Assembly (NCBI GenBank): GCA_016182845.1
Contig: JACPFT010000010.1
Coordinates: forward strand, 124,001-188,000
Reading direction: 5' to 3'
Length of the DNA: 64,000 nucleotides
From: Gammaproteobacteria bacterium
Lineage (GTDB): Bacteria; Pseudomonadota; Gammaproteobacteria; Enterobacterales; Permianibacteraceae
The first letter of the stretch is position 1; every line of letters begins with the position of its first letter. Of the stretch, positions 42,856 through 51,922 are shown piece by piece. The notes beneath the pieces were generated by a model, which worked only from the letters and a program-made list of their open reading frames with translations, was not told where the DNA came from and did no database searches. The position numbers and the translations under genes were made by a program.

Positions 42856-44640
42856 ATGCGCAGCCGCTTTTGCCTCTCTCTGATCGCCCTGAGCCTCGCC
42901 GCAGGCCTGGGCCATGCCCTGCCCGCCCTGGCCGAGAGCACGCCGCCCGCGCCTCCGGTGAGTGCCGCCGCCTCGCCCTTCGCCTCCCTGACCGAAGCGT
43001 TCCTCGACGCCTACTGGCGGCAGAACCCGGATTACGCCGTCGGCGTCGGCTATTACCGTTACGCCGATCGCCTGCGCGCACCCGATGCCCAATACCGGGC
43101 CGAGCAGCTGCGCTTCGGCGCGGACTGGCTGAAGCGCTTCGCCGCCCTGGACGAGACCAAGCTCGACGCCGGCGCCAAGACCGATCTGGCCCTGATCCGC
43201 GCCCAACTGGAAGCCGGCCGCTGGTACTTGGAAACCTTCAAGTCCTGGCAATGGGACCCGTCCCAGTACAATGTCGCCGAGCCCATCGCCCTCCTGCTCA
43301 ACACCGAGTACGCGCCCCTGCCCGAGCGCCTGGCCACGGTCAGCCTGCGCCTGGCCCAGGTGCCGGCCTATTACGCCGCCGCCCAAGGCAATATCCAGGA
43401 GCCGACCCGCGAGCACACGGCGCTGGCCATCCAGCAGAGCGAGGGCACCTTGAGCGTCTTGTCCGAGGACCTGCTCAAACAGGCCGAAACGGCCGGCCTG
43501 ACGCTCGAGGCGCGTCAGACCCTGGGCAAGAACCTGGCCGCCGCCCAGGAGGCGGTGCGCGGCTATATCGCCTTCCTGAAGACACTGGACGCCAAGCTCG
43601 CCCAAGGCGGTGCCCGCGACTTCCGTATCGGCAAGGCGCTTTACGAACCGAAGTTTCAGCGCGACATCCAGGCGGGCATGAGCGCCGAGCAGCTCTACCA
43701 GCGCGCGCTCGAGGAGAAAGAGCGGCTGCATGCCCATATGGACACGCTCGCCGACCAGCTCTGGTCCAAGTACATGAAAGACCAGGCCAAGCCCGCCGAC
43801 CGCCTGGACAAGATCGGCCAGCTGATCAAGACCCTGTCCGCCGACCACGTGGCCGCCGAGCAGTTCTTCCCGGAGATCAAGAAGCAGATCCCGGTCCTGG
43901 AAGCCTGGGTGCGCGACAAGAAACTGATGGAGCTGGATCCCAGCCGGCCCCTGGTGGTGCGCGAGACCCCGGAATACATGCGCGGCATCGCCGGCGCCTC
44001 CATCAGCGCCCCCGGCCCCTACGACCCCAAGGCCAATACCTATTACAACGTCACGCCCCTGGACGGTTACGACGCCTCCCAGGCCGAGTCCTATTTGCGC
44101 GAATACAACCGCTGGATCCTGCAGGTTCTGAACATCCACGAGGCCGTGCCCGGCCATTACGTGCAGCTGCTCTATTCCAATAAATCGCCCTCGCGCATCA
44201 AGAGCCTGTTCGGCAATGGCGCCATGGTGGAGGGCTGGGCGGTGTACAGCGAACGCATGATGCTGGAGTCGGGCTATGGCGGCGACACGCCGGAGATGTG
44301 GCTGATGTACTCGAAATGGAATCTGCGCGTGGTCTGCAATTCCATCCTCGACTACGGCGTGCATGTCCTCGGCATGAGCGAGGCCGATGCCCTCAAGCTG
44401 CTCACCCGCGAGGCCTTCCAGTCGGAAACCGAGGCCAAGGGCAAGTGGCGGCGCGTGCAGCTGACCTCGGTCCAGCTCACCAGCTATTTCACCGGCTATG
44501 CCGAGATCTACGATTTCCGCGAACAGCTGAAGAAGCAACAGGGCAAGGACTTCGATCTCAAGGCCTTCCACGAGCGTTTCCTGAGCTTCGGCAGCGCGCC
44601 GGTGAGCATGATCAAGGGCTTGATGACGGCACAGCCGTAA
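42856..44640 (+). CDS. DUF885 family exported peptidase-like protein
   Basis: This 594-residue protein has a signal peptide (1-26, ending PALA) and belongs to the DUF885 family. It carries HEAVPGHYVQ followed ~35 residues later by VEGWAVYSE, resembling a zinc-metalloprotease site in which the histidines and a distant glutamate bind the metal. The spacing differs from standard HExxH because three residues separate HE from GH. The family is predicted to be peptidases; the substrate is unknown. AGGAG lies 6 bases before the ATG. It lies between two c-di-GMP genes, divergent from the first. Confidence 0.88.
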   Translation: MRSRFCLSLIALSLAAGLGHALPALAESTPPAPPVSAAASPFASLTEAFLDAYWRQNPDYAVGVGYYRYADRLRAPDAQYRAEQLRFGADWLKRFAALDETKLDAGAKTDLALIRAQLEAGRWYLETFKSWQWDPSQYNVAEPIALLLNTEYAPLPERLATVSLRLAQVPAYYAAAQGNIQEPTREHTALAIQQSEGTLSVLSEDLLKQAETAGLTLEARQTLGKNLAAAQEAVRGYIAFLKTLDAKLAQGGARDFRIGKALYEPKFQRDIQAGMSAEQLYQRALEEKERLHAHMDTLADQLWSKYMKDQAKPADRLDKIGQLIKTLSADHVAAEQFFPEIKKQIPVLEAWVRDKKLMELDPSRPLVVRETPEYMRGIAGASISAPGPYDPKANTYYNVTPLDGYDASQAESYLREYNRWILQVLNIHEAVPGHYVQLLYSNKSPSRIKSLFGNGAMVEGWAVYSERMMLESGYGGDTPEMWLMYSKWNLRVVCNSILDYGVHVLGMSEADALKLLTREAFQSETEAKGKWRRVQLTSVQLTSYFTGYAEIYDFREQLKKQQGKDFDLKAFHERFLSFGSAPVSMIKGLMTAQP

Positions 44641-44709
44641 ACTGCAACTAAACTCAGATAGGCGGTGCCCCGCACCGCCCTCATGCGAGCCAGAAGGATC
44701 CCCTCACCC

Positions 44710-45966
44710 ATGCCCAAGCTGCGCATCCCCATCGCCGAACTGCAGGTCGGCATGTACATCGAGCTGGATCTCGGCTGGAACGACCACCCCTTTTTGTTCA
44801 GCGCCTTCAAGCTCAAGCAGGACAAGCAGATCCGCATCCTGCGCGGCCTGGGGCTGACCGAGATCACCGTCGACCCGGATCGCAGCGACGTGCCGGTGCG
44901 CGTCGCGCCGCCGCCCCAGGCGCCCGGCCCCGACGAGAGCGAGCTCCAGGAAAACCCGGCGGTCGTCGAGAAGGCCGAGCGCATGGCCCAGCTCAAGCAG
45001 CGCCGCGAAGGCATGGCCCGCTGCGAAAAGAGCTACCGCAAGTCCATGGAAGCGGTGAAGAACCTGATGAAGAACCTGGGCTCGCGCCCGATCCAGGCCG
45101 TGGAGGAGGCCGAGATCCTGATCAACGACATGGTCAAGACCATGCTCGGCGAGGGCGACGTGGTCCTGCATTTGATGAACGAGAAGGCCCAGGACGAGAG
45201 CAGCTACTACCACATGCTCAATGTCTCGGTCCTGGGCATGATGCTGGCCCGCCACGCGGGCATGCCCGCCGAGGACATCAAGGACGTGGGCATGGGCGCC
45301 CTGTTCCACGACATCGGCAAGCAGAAGATCCCCAGCCAGATCCTGCGCAAGAAGGAACCGCTCAACCGCGCCGAACAGGCCTTCTTCGAGCAGCATCCGC
45401 AATACGGCCGGGACATGGCGGAGACCCTGCCGACCCTTTCCGCCAATGCCCGCGACATCATCGGCCAGCACCACGAGGCTCAGAACGGCACCGGCTATCC
45501 CAAGGGCCTGCAAGGCGCTCAAATCAACCGGCTGGCCGGGCTCATCGCCATCGTCAATGCCTATGACAACCTGGTGAATCCCCTGGATCCGGAGCACGCG
45601 CTCACGCCCCACGAGGCCCTCTCGGTCCTGTTCAAGGAACGCCAGGCCCAGTTCAATCCGGAGCTGCTGGCCCTGTTCGTCAAGAACATGGGGGTGTTCC
45701 CGCCAGGCACGGTCGTGCAGCTGTCCAATGCCGCCATCGGCATGGTCATCTCCATCAATCCCAGCGCCCTGCTACACCCCCGCGTCCTGCTCTACAACCC
45801 GGAAGTGCCCAAGACCGAGGCCATCATCTTCGACCTGGCCGACGACAAGGACGTGGTGATCACCGCCAGCCTGCGACCGGGCAAGCTGGCGCCGGAAGTC
45901 TATGACTACCTGAGCCCGCGCACGCGCATCAGCTACTACATGGACAAGGATCCCCAGAAGAAATAG
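44710..45966 (+). CDS. HD-GYP phosphodiesterase with DUF3391 N-terminal domain
   Basis: This 418-residue cytoplasmic protein probably hydrolyses c-di-GMP. The N-terminal ~100 residues (LRIPIAELQVGMYIELDLGW) match DUF3391. The HD-GYP domain follows with MGALFHDIGKQKIP (HD) and QHHEAQNGTGYPKGL (HHExxNGxGYP). Metal-binding positions appear intact. I chose ATG at 44710 because the protein then opens with the conserved LRIPI...GMYI segment; the frame extends to 44665. It follows the DUF885 gene by 69 bp and is closed by a strong hairpin terminator. Confidence 0.92.
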   Translation: MPKLRIPIAELQVGMYIELDLGWNDHPFLFSAFKLKQDKQIRILRGLGLTEITVDPDRSDVPVRVAPPPQAPGPDESELQENPAVVEKAERMAQLKQRREGMARCEKSYRKSMEAVKNLMKNLGSRPIQAVEEAEILINDMVKTMLGEGDVVLHLMNEKAQDESSYYHMLNVSVLGMMLARHAGMPAEDIKDVGMGALFHDIGKQKIPSQILRKKEPLNRAEQAFFEQHPQYGRDMAETLPTLSANARDIIGQHHEAQNGTGYPKGLQGAQINRLAGLIAIVNAYDNLVNPLDPEHALTPHEALSVLFKERQAQFNPELLALFVKNMGVFPPGTVVQLSNAAIGMVISINPSALLHPRVLLYNPEVPKTEAIIFDLADDKDVVITASLRPGKLAPEVYDYLSPRTRISYYMDKDPQKK

Positions 45967-45983
45967 GCCTCTCCTGCAACGAA

Positions 45984-46008
45984 CAAGGGCGCCGCGAAGG
46001 CGCCCTTG
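45984..46008. terminator. Bidirectional terminator between HD-GYP and aminopeptidase genes
   Basis: CAAGGGCGCC and GGCGCCCTTG form a perfect 10-bp stem with a GCGAA loop, placed between two convergent genes. Confidence 0.8.
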
Positions 46009-46024
46009 TCGTTTCGGCCGGCCC

Positions 46025-48790
46025 TTACTTGGCCAGGACCTGACCGCCGCCCGAGGGCAGGCTCAGCGCCGGCTGCCTGGCTACCAGGGCCTGGCACTGG
46101 GCTATGGCCTCCAGGGCCGACGCCGTCGGGCGCTCGTAGCCGGGCAGGTCCTTGCCGTGGGCCGCAGCGAACTGCTGCAGGCGCTCGCGCTCCGCCTTCG
46201 TGCAGAAGCCCTCGAAAACCGCGGCCATGCCGTCGCGGGCGCCAGCGCTGACCAGGGGCAGGACCTTGGCGAACTTCTGGTCCAGCCATTCCAGATGGGC
46301 CGGGGCGACTTCCGCGCCATGGGCCGGCGCGAACAGCAACATCATGCGTTCGTTGCTGCGTATGCCCTTGTCCAGGGCCAGCTCGTGGGCATAAGCCAGG
46401 AGCGCCGGCTCGCGCACCATGGCGATGGCGCCGACCAGCCGGCCGCGCAGCACGCCGTCGTCGGTCTTGGCCAAGAGGGTCTTGGCGTGCTTGAGGAAGG
46501 CCTCGCCATGGACCAGGGCGGCGGCCACGGTGGACTGCCCGGCAAAATCGCTGGGCACGGCGTCCTTGTGCCACTGGCCGTCGCCGCCGAAGCCGGTATA
46601 GGCCTTGCCCCAGTCCGCCAGCCGCTTGAGTTCGGTGGGCTGCATCATGTCGAAGGCCAGGAAGCCGCTCAGCATGACGCGGGCGCGGCGGGTATCGGCG
46701 GAATCCTCGTCCTTGGGTTCCGTGCCCAGCTGGTTCAGCAGGGGACGGTACTGGCTGGCCAGCCAATCGGACAATCGGGCGCGCTCCTCCGGCTTGGCCA
46801 CCCGCTCCAGCATCAGGGTCATGTCGTCGGTGGACATGCTCCAGACTTCCTTGGCCGGATGGGCGGCCAGGGCCGGCACGGCGGCCAGGTAGGTGTTCTG
46901 GTCGATCTGCCCGGCACGCCAGGCCGCCGACAGGCTGCTGGCGGCGTCGATGGCCTCGGCCTTGGACAGGGACTGGAGCTGGGCCATCAGGCCGGCCTGA
47001 GCTTGGGCATCCAGCTGCCAACGGTAGTAACCGGCGCCGCCGGCATTGGGCATCACCGCATCCGGGCAGCGCGCCAGGTCCATGGCCAGCTCGCCCTGTC
47101 CGTCCTTGAGCAGGCTGCAGGCCTGCGTCGCCTTGCCGTCGATATAGGCGGCGGCGCAGAAGGGCACGCCCCAGAGCGGCTTATCCTTGAACTCGGTGCC
47201 CAGCGGCTGGTAGCGGGCCTGGCTAAGCGTGAGGGACAGCTTGCCGTCCTGGCATTCGCTCTTCACCGACACCAGGGGCAGGCCGTTGTAGCGCAGATAC
47301 GAATCCAGGGCCGCCTTCAGCTCCGGCTTGCCGGCGGCATCGGCGACGCTGGCGATGAACTCCTCGGCCGAGGCATTGCCGTAGGCGTACTGCTTCATAT
47401 AGGCGCGCACGCCCTTCTGGAAGGCATCGCTGCCCAGGAACTGCTCGAACATGTTGAGCACGCCGCCGCCCTTGCTGTAGGTCATGCCGTCGAAGGCGCC
47501 GCTGATGTCCTCGTCGCGGGTAATGTCCTGGCGGATGGACCGCTGGTTGGGGCGGGCATCCTCGCCCATGGCCCAGAGCGCGCCCTGCTGGGTGGCGCTG
47601 GCCAGATCGTATTCCGGATAGGCGCCCTGGGCAGTCTTGTTGCCCATCCAGGTGGCAAAGGCCTCGTTCAACCAGATATCGGTCCACCAGCGCATGGTCA
47701 CCAGATCGCCGAACCATTGATGGGCCAGTTCATGGGCATTGACCGAGATCAGGCTGCGTTTCTGGGACACCGAGGCGCTGTCGTCGATCAGCAGCAGGGT
47801 GTCGCGGAAGGTGATGGCGCCCGGGTTCTCCATGGCGCCGGCGGCGAAGTCGGGCACGGCCAGGAGATCCAGCTTGCCGAAGGGATAGGCGATGCCGAAA
47901 TACTGCTCCAGGTTCTCCACCAGCTGGGCCGTGGTGTCCAGGGCGAATTTCAGCTTCTCGCCCTGGCCCTTGGCGGCCACGCCGCGCAAGGCGATGGGCT
48001 TATCGCGCAGGCTGTTGGCAGCGATGGGCGTGCCCTCGACGATATCGAAATCGCCCACGGCGAAGGCCGCCAGGTAGGTGGAGATGCGCGGCGTCTCGGC
48101 GAAGCGCAGGCGCTTCATGCCCTTGTCCAGTTTTTCCTCGCCGATTTGAGCGGTGTTGGCCACGGCCTTGTGCTCGTCCTTGATGACCAGGCTCAGGGCG
48201 AAGCTGGCCTTGAAGCCCGGCTCGTCGAAGGCCGGGAAGGCGCGGCGGGCGTCGATGGACTCGAACTGGGTGAAGGCATAGGGCTGGCCGGCATAATCGG
48301 CGCGGTACAGGCCCTCGTTGGTGTGGTTGAAGGGCGCGTCGTACTCGAAGCGCAGGCTCAACTCGCCGGCCGGCAGTTCCTGCGGGAAACTCAGCTCGGC
48401 CAGGCCCGTGGGGCTCAGGTTCTGCCACTCGCCCTTGAGGACCGTGCCGTCCTTGAGCCAAGCCTCGGCCTTGTTGATCTTTAGCTCGCGGCCATGCAGG
48501 CGCAGGGACTTGCTGGCCTGGTCCAGGGTCACGGCGATCTGAGCCTTGCCCGAGAAACGTTCCTCGCCGGGCACGACGGTCAGCTCCAGCTCGTAGCGGG
48601 AGGGTCGGACCTTCTCGTCCAGGCGCGAGGTGGGAGTTTGCACGCCGGCGGAGACGGTCGCCGTGCCGGAGGCCTGGGCCAGGCCGACGCCGCCCGCCGG
48701 CTCCGAAACCTGGTTGCAGGCCGTCAGGGCCAGACCGCTGGCCAAGGCGACAGCCACCGCCAGACCGCTACGCCGAAATCCACGCTTCAT
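46025..48790 (-). CDS. M1-family aminopeptidase lipoprotein (PepN-like)
   Basis: This 921-residue zinc aminopeptidase trims N-terminal residues from peptides. It begins with a lipoprotein signal (GLALTACNQ, Cys25), so unlike cytoplasmic PepN it should be anchored in the envelope. The substrate motif GAMENPGAI and zinc site HELAHQWFGDLV, with the distant glutamate in WLNEAFATW, are intact. The C-terminal ~350 residues form the ERAP1-like helical domain. I chose ATG at 48790 with GGAGAG just upstream; the frame is open to 48925. Together with the S9 and DUF885 proteins it suggests an active extracytoplasmic peptide-degrading capacity. Confidence 0.93.
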   Translation of the reverse strand: MKRGFRRSGLAVAVALASGLALTACNQVSEPAGGVGLAQASGTATVSAGVQTPTSRLDEKVRPSRYELELTVVPGEERFSGKAQIAVTLDQASKSLRLHGRELKINKAEAWLKDGTVLKGEWQNLSPTGLAELSFPQELPAGELSLRFEYDAPFNHTNEGLYRADYAGQPYAFTQFESIDARRAFPAFDEPGFKASFALSLVIKDEHKAVANTAQIGEEKLDKGMKRLRFAETPRISTYLAAFAVGDFDIVEGTPIAANSLRDKPIALRGVAAKGQGEKLKFALDTTAQLVENLEQYFGIAYPFGKLDLLAVPDFAAGAMENPGAITFRDTLLLIDDSASVSQKRSLISVNAHELAHQWFGDLVTMRWWTDIWLNEAFATWMGNKTAQGAYPEYDLASATQQGALWAMGEDARPNQRSIRQDITRDEDISGAFDGMTYSKGGGVLNMFEQFLGSDAFQKGVRAYMKQYAYGNASAEEFIASVADAAGKPELKAALDSYLRYNGLPLVSVKSECQDGKLSLTLSQARYQPLGTEFKDKPLWGVPFCAAAYIDGKATQACSLLKDGQGELAMDLARCPDAVMPNAGGAGYYRWQLDAQAQAGLMAQLQSLSKAEAIDAASSLSAAWRAGQIDQNTYLAAVPALAAHPAKEVWSMSTDDMTLMLERVAKPEERARLSDWLASQYRPLLNQLGTEPKDEDSADTRRARVMLSGFLAFDMMQPTELKRLADWGKAYTGFGGDGQWHKDAVPSDFAGQSTVAAALVHGEAFLKHAKTLLAKTDDGVLRGRLVGAIAMVREPALLAYAHELALDKGIRSNERMMLLFAPAHGAEVAPAHLEWLDQKFAKVLPLVSAGARDGMAAVFEGFCTKAERERLQQFAAAHGKDLPGYERPTASALEAIAQCQALVARQPALSLPSGGGQVLAK

Positions 48791-48890
48791 CGCTCTCTCC
48801 AGTCGTTGTTCTAAACGCGTTGTTCTAAACGGGCAAAAGCGTCGAGGGTAACCAAAGTCGGGGGCGCTGGCGAGCGGCGGACAAGAATGC

Positions 48891-49886
48891 TTACAAAACC
48901 CGGGGCCCGGCCAGCCAGCGGCCATGGCAGAGGCCCAGCAAGGCCAGGTGGATCAGGGCGGCCATGCCCAGGATGCCGTCCCAGTCCGCCGGCCTGGCCA
49001 GGCCCGCGAAGCCGAGGGAGGCCATGGCCAGCATCAGGGCATACTCGCTTAAGACCACCCGGCGCTTGGACCAGCCGGCGCGTACCAGGCGCTGGTAATA
49101 GTGTTGGGCATGAGCCTCCCAGACCCGTTCCCGGCGCCAGATCCGCTTGACCAGGGTCAGGCTGGCATCGACCCAGAAGGGCGAGAAAATCAGGAGGGGC
49201 AGCCGCCAGTCCAGGCCCAGCTCCAGGCCCCAGAGCGCGCCCGTGGCCACGCAGAAGCCGAGGGAGGCGGAACCGACATCGCCCATGAACAGCCGGGCCG
49301 GCGGGAAGTTCAGGACCAGGAAGCCGGCCACGGCGGCAGCGGCCCAGAGCCAGAACCGGGCATAGTCCGGCGCCCCCAGCCAGGCCCCGGCCAGGCCCAG
49401 GCTGGCGAAGCCGAGCACGGCCATGCCGCCGGCGAAGCCGTCCATGCCGTCCATGAAGTTGTAGAGGTTGATCAGCCAGAGGCAGGCCAGCAGGCCAAAG
49501 CCCCAGGCCAAGGCGGCCGGCAGCATCGGCAGCGCCGGCGCCAGGCCCCCGCCGAAATCCCAGAGCAGCAGGACCGAGGCCCCCGCCTGGGCCAGGAGGC
49601 GCAGGCCGGCGGGCACATGCTCGATGTCGTCGCGCCAAGATACGGCGGCCAGGAGCGCCAAGCCCGCCAGCCACAGGCCCGGCGCCCGCCCGCTCAACCA
49701 ATAGGCCAGCCCGGCGGCCAGGATCAGGGGCACGAAGGCCAGGCCCCCGCCGCGCGGGATGGGCCGGTCGTGCATGGAGCGATGGTTGGGCTGGTCCAGT
49801 ACCGCGCCCAGGCGGCCAGGCCGACTCAGGTAGAGGCAGAGCCCATAGGCCAGGGCGAAAGCCAGCAGGGGCAACAGCCAGTTCAT
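48891..49886 (-). CDS. WecA/MraY-family glycosyl-1-phosphate transferase
   Basis: This 331-residue inner-membrane enzyme has about ten helices and transfers a sugar-1-phosphate from a UDP-sugar to undecaprenyl phosphate, starting O-antigen or exopolysaccharide synthesis. Motifs are DQPNHRSMHDRPIPRGGG, WRDDIEH, NLYNFMDGMDGFAGG and FPPARLFMGDVGSASLG, which are the magnesium and substrate sites of the family; the later HHH-type segment reads EAHAQHYYQRLVR. Its start overlaps the epimerase stop by 4 bp. Such epimerase-transferase pairs (as in WbpL/WbpV-like systems) are common in O-antigen loci. Confidence 0.92.
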   Translation of the reverse strand: MNWLLPLLAFALAYGLCLYLSRPGRLGAVLDQPNHRSMHDRPIPRGGGLAFVPLILAAGLAYWLSGRAPGLWLAGLALLAAVSWRDDIEHVPAGLRLLAQAGASVLLLWDFGGGLAPALPMLPAALAWGFGLLACLWLINLYNFMDGMDGFAGGMAVLGFASLGLAGAWLGAPDYARFWLWAAAAVAGFLVLNFPPARLFMGDVGSASLGFCVATGALWGLELGLDWRLPLLIFSPFWVDASLTLVKRIWRRERVWEAHAQHYYQRLVRAGWSKRRVVLSEYALMLAMASLGFAGLARPADWDGILGMAALIHLALLGLCHGRWLAGPRVL

Positions 49887-50854
49887 AAGCCCTCCCGACG
49901 CGCACCATCCACCATGGCCGGTAGCAGGCTCTCCAAGGTGTCGGCCGGCCGCCAGTCTAGGCATTCCCGGGCCAGAGCGTTGTCGTATTCGGCGTTGCCA
50001 GACAGGACCTTCCAGGCCTGGCGGTCGAAAGGCAGGGGCCGGCCCAGGGCCCTGCCCAGCAGCGTGCCCAGGGCCGCGGCACCGGCGCAGAGCGCCGCCG
50101 GAGGACGCAGGACCGGCTCGCCCGAGCCCGCCACCCGGCGCAAGGCGGTTTCGATGCGGCTCGTGGAATAGACCTCGCCGTCGGTGACCAAGAGGCGTCG
50201 GCCCACGGCCTGATCGCGGACCGTGGCCGCCCACAGACTCTGGAGCAGATCGGCCGTGCCGATCAGGGAACGGCGATTGGCCAGGCGCGGCAGGGGCGGC
50301 AGCCGGCCGCGCAGGGCCAGGTCCAGCATCAGCCCCAGGTTGCCGGCCACGCCGGGGCCGTAGACCAGGGGCGGACGCAGGACCACCGCCGGCAAGCCGT
50401 CCTGGGCCAGGATACCGTCCTCGGCCGCGCGCTTGGTGCGGCCATAGGGCGTGTCCGGCGCCAGGGTCGAGCTCTCGTCCTGGCAGGAGTCGCTGTCGCC
50501 CATGGCCTTGGCCGTGCTCAGGAACACGAAACGGGACACGCCCGCCGAGGCGGCGGCGCGGCCTAAGGCCAGAGAGCCGTCGCGGTTGATGCGCTCATGG
50601 GCCTCGGCGGCCGCGCCGCGCACATGGGCGAGGCCCGCCAGATGCCAGACCGCCTCCCTGCCGGCGCAGGCGGCCTTGAGGCTCTGGGGCGCGGCCAAAT
50701 CCCCGGCCACCACCTCGACGCCCGCCTCGGCCCAAGCCGCCGGCACCGCCTCCGGCCGCCGCGCCAGGACGCGCAGGGCATGGCCTCGCGCCAAGAGGAA
50801 GGGTACGGCCTGGCGGCCGATGAAGCCGCCGGCGCCGGTGAGCAGGATGCGCAT
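49883..50854 (-). CDS. NAD-dependent sugar-nucleotide epimerase
   Basis: This 323-residue extended SDR protein has the cofactor motif TGAGGFIGRQ (residues 6-15) and the catalytic pair in PYGRTKRAAED, with the serine in FVFLSTAKAMG. It resembles UDP-glucose/GlcNAc 4-epimerases of the WbpV type that make UDP-FucNAc or UDP-QuiNAc precursors. It is translationally coupled to the transferase gene downstream, which supports supply of the first sugar for a lipid-linked glycan. An ATG 12 bases or more upstream is possible, but MRILLTGAGG is the natural start. Confidence 0.88.
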   Translation of the reverse strand: MRILLTGAGGFIGRQAVPFLLARGHALRVLARRPEAVPAAWAEAGVEVVAGDLAAPQSLKAACAGREAVWHLAGLAHVRGAAAEAHERINRDGSLALGRAAASAGVSRFVFLSTAKAMGDSDSCQDESSTLAPDTPYGRTKRAAEDGILAQDGLPAVVLRPPLVYGPGVAGNLGLMLDLALRGRLPPLPRLANRRSLIGTADLLQSLWAATVRDQAVGRRLLVTDGEVYSTSRIETALRRVAGSGEPVLRPPAALCAGAAALGTLLGRALGRPLPFDRQAWKVLSGNAEYDNALARECLDWRPADTLESLLPAMVDGARREGL

Positions 50855-50913
50855 GAGCGAGCTCGCTAGGCAAAACGCGCATTCTATCCGCTTCGGCGTG
50901 GGGTGGGTTGGCC

Positions 50914-50934
50914 GAAGAGCCCTTCGATACGCGC
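50914..50934. repeat. Truncated REP-like repeat at the end of the LysR gene
   Basis: GAAGAGCCCTTCGATACGCG is the left half of a long-form REP. It stops at the LysR stop codon (50935); the right half is absent. Confidence 0.65.
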
Positions 50935-51825
50935 CTACCCCGCCGCCAAAAACCGCAACAGCTGCGCCGCCGGGGCGCTCAAGACAGCGTCCTGGCGCAC
51001 CGCCAGCATGAGCTCGCGCACGGCCCAGGCGTCGGCGAGGGGCCGCAGGGTCGTGCCGGGCGGCAGCTGGGGCTCGGCGCCTTCCGGCAGGATGCACACG
51101 CCCACGCCGGCCGCCACCAACCGGCCCAGGGTACCGAAGCCCATGGCCTCGGCGCGAACGCGCAGGGGCACTTGCAGGATCGCCGCCATGCGCTCCAGGA
51201 AATGCCGCAGGGAGGAGCCGGCGGGCGGCAGGACCAGGGCGGCTTCGGCCAGCTCGGCGAAGGCCACGGACTCCCGCCCGGCCCATTCATGGCCGGGCGG
51301 CAGGGCCAGGACCAGGCGGTCGCGGCGGAAGGGCAGGAGGCTCAGGGCCGCGTGGGCGTAGTGCCCGTCGATGACCGCCAGCTCCGCCCGGCCCTGCAGC
51401 ACGGCGTCCATGGCCTCCTGGCTGCTGCCCTCGTGCAGCTCGAGATCCACCATGGGCCAGTCGGCCAGGAAGCGGCCCAGCAGATCCGGCAGGACCGAGC
51501 CGGCGCCGGTGACATTGGCGTGCACGCGCAGGGCGATGCGCCCGGCGTGGGCCAGCAGATCCATGGCCTGCTGGGCCTCCTCGGCGCCGCGCTGCAGGCG
51601 CAGGGCGTGCTCGATGAACAGCCGCCCGGCCGGCGTCGGCGCCATGCCCTGGGCGCCGCGCCGGAACAGCGCCAGGCCCAGGCGCTGCTCCAGGAGGCGC
51701 AGGCGGCTGCTGGCCGCCGACAGGGCCAGGGGCAGGCTGGCGGCGGCCTTGCCCAGGCTGCCCTCCCGGGCCAGGGCGGCCACCAGGCGCAGATCGGGCA
51801 GATCGAAACGGGGAAGGCGGCTCAT
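50935..51825 (-). CDS. LysR-family transcriptional regulator
   Basis: This 296-residue regulator has an N-terminal winged helix-turn-helix (LPDLRLVAALAREGSLGKAAASLPLALSAASSRLRLLEQRLGLALF) and a C-terminal effector-binding domain of the periplasmic-binding-protein type. I chose ATG at 51825 with AGGAC upstream rather than the longer frame to 51954, which would overlap the divergent gene. It lies back to back with an EamA exporter gene, 97 bp apart. That is the classical layout for a LysR protein that controls its divergent neighbour; the effector is unknown. Confidence 0.93.
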   Translation of the reverse strand: MSRLPRFDLPDLRLVAALAREGSLGKAAASLPLALSAASSRLRLLEQRLGLALFRRGAQGMAPTPAGRLFIEHALRLQRGAEEAQQAMDLLAHAGRIALRVHANVTGAGSVLPDLLGRFLADWPMVDLELHEGSSQEAMDAVLQGRAELAVIDGHYAHAALSLLPFRRDRLVLALPPGHEWAGRESVAFAELAEAALVLPPAGSSLRHFLERMAAILQVPLRVRAEAMGFGTLGRLVAAGVGVCILPEGAEPQLPPGTTLRPLADAWAVRELMLAVRQDAVLSAPAAQLLRFLAAG

Positions 51826-51922
51826 CTCAGTCCTACCCTTCGCGGATCGCGAAGGCTCATGGGGAAAGCGAGCATAGCACTCGCGAGGGCTGCGCCGCCA
51901 AAATGCCGCCCTCTTGCCCGCC

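Noticed and set aside
46157-48484. Plus-strand frame of 775 residues opposite the M1 aminopeptidase
   Set aside because: It is a Gly/Ala/Gln/His-rich antisense shadow without motifs. The minus-strand gene has a full zinc site and lipoprotein signal.
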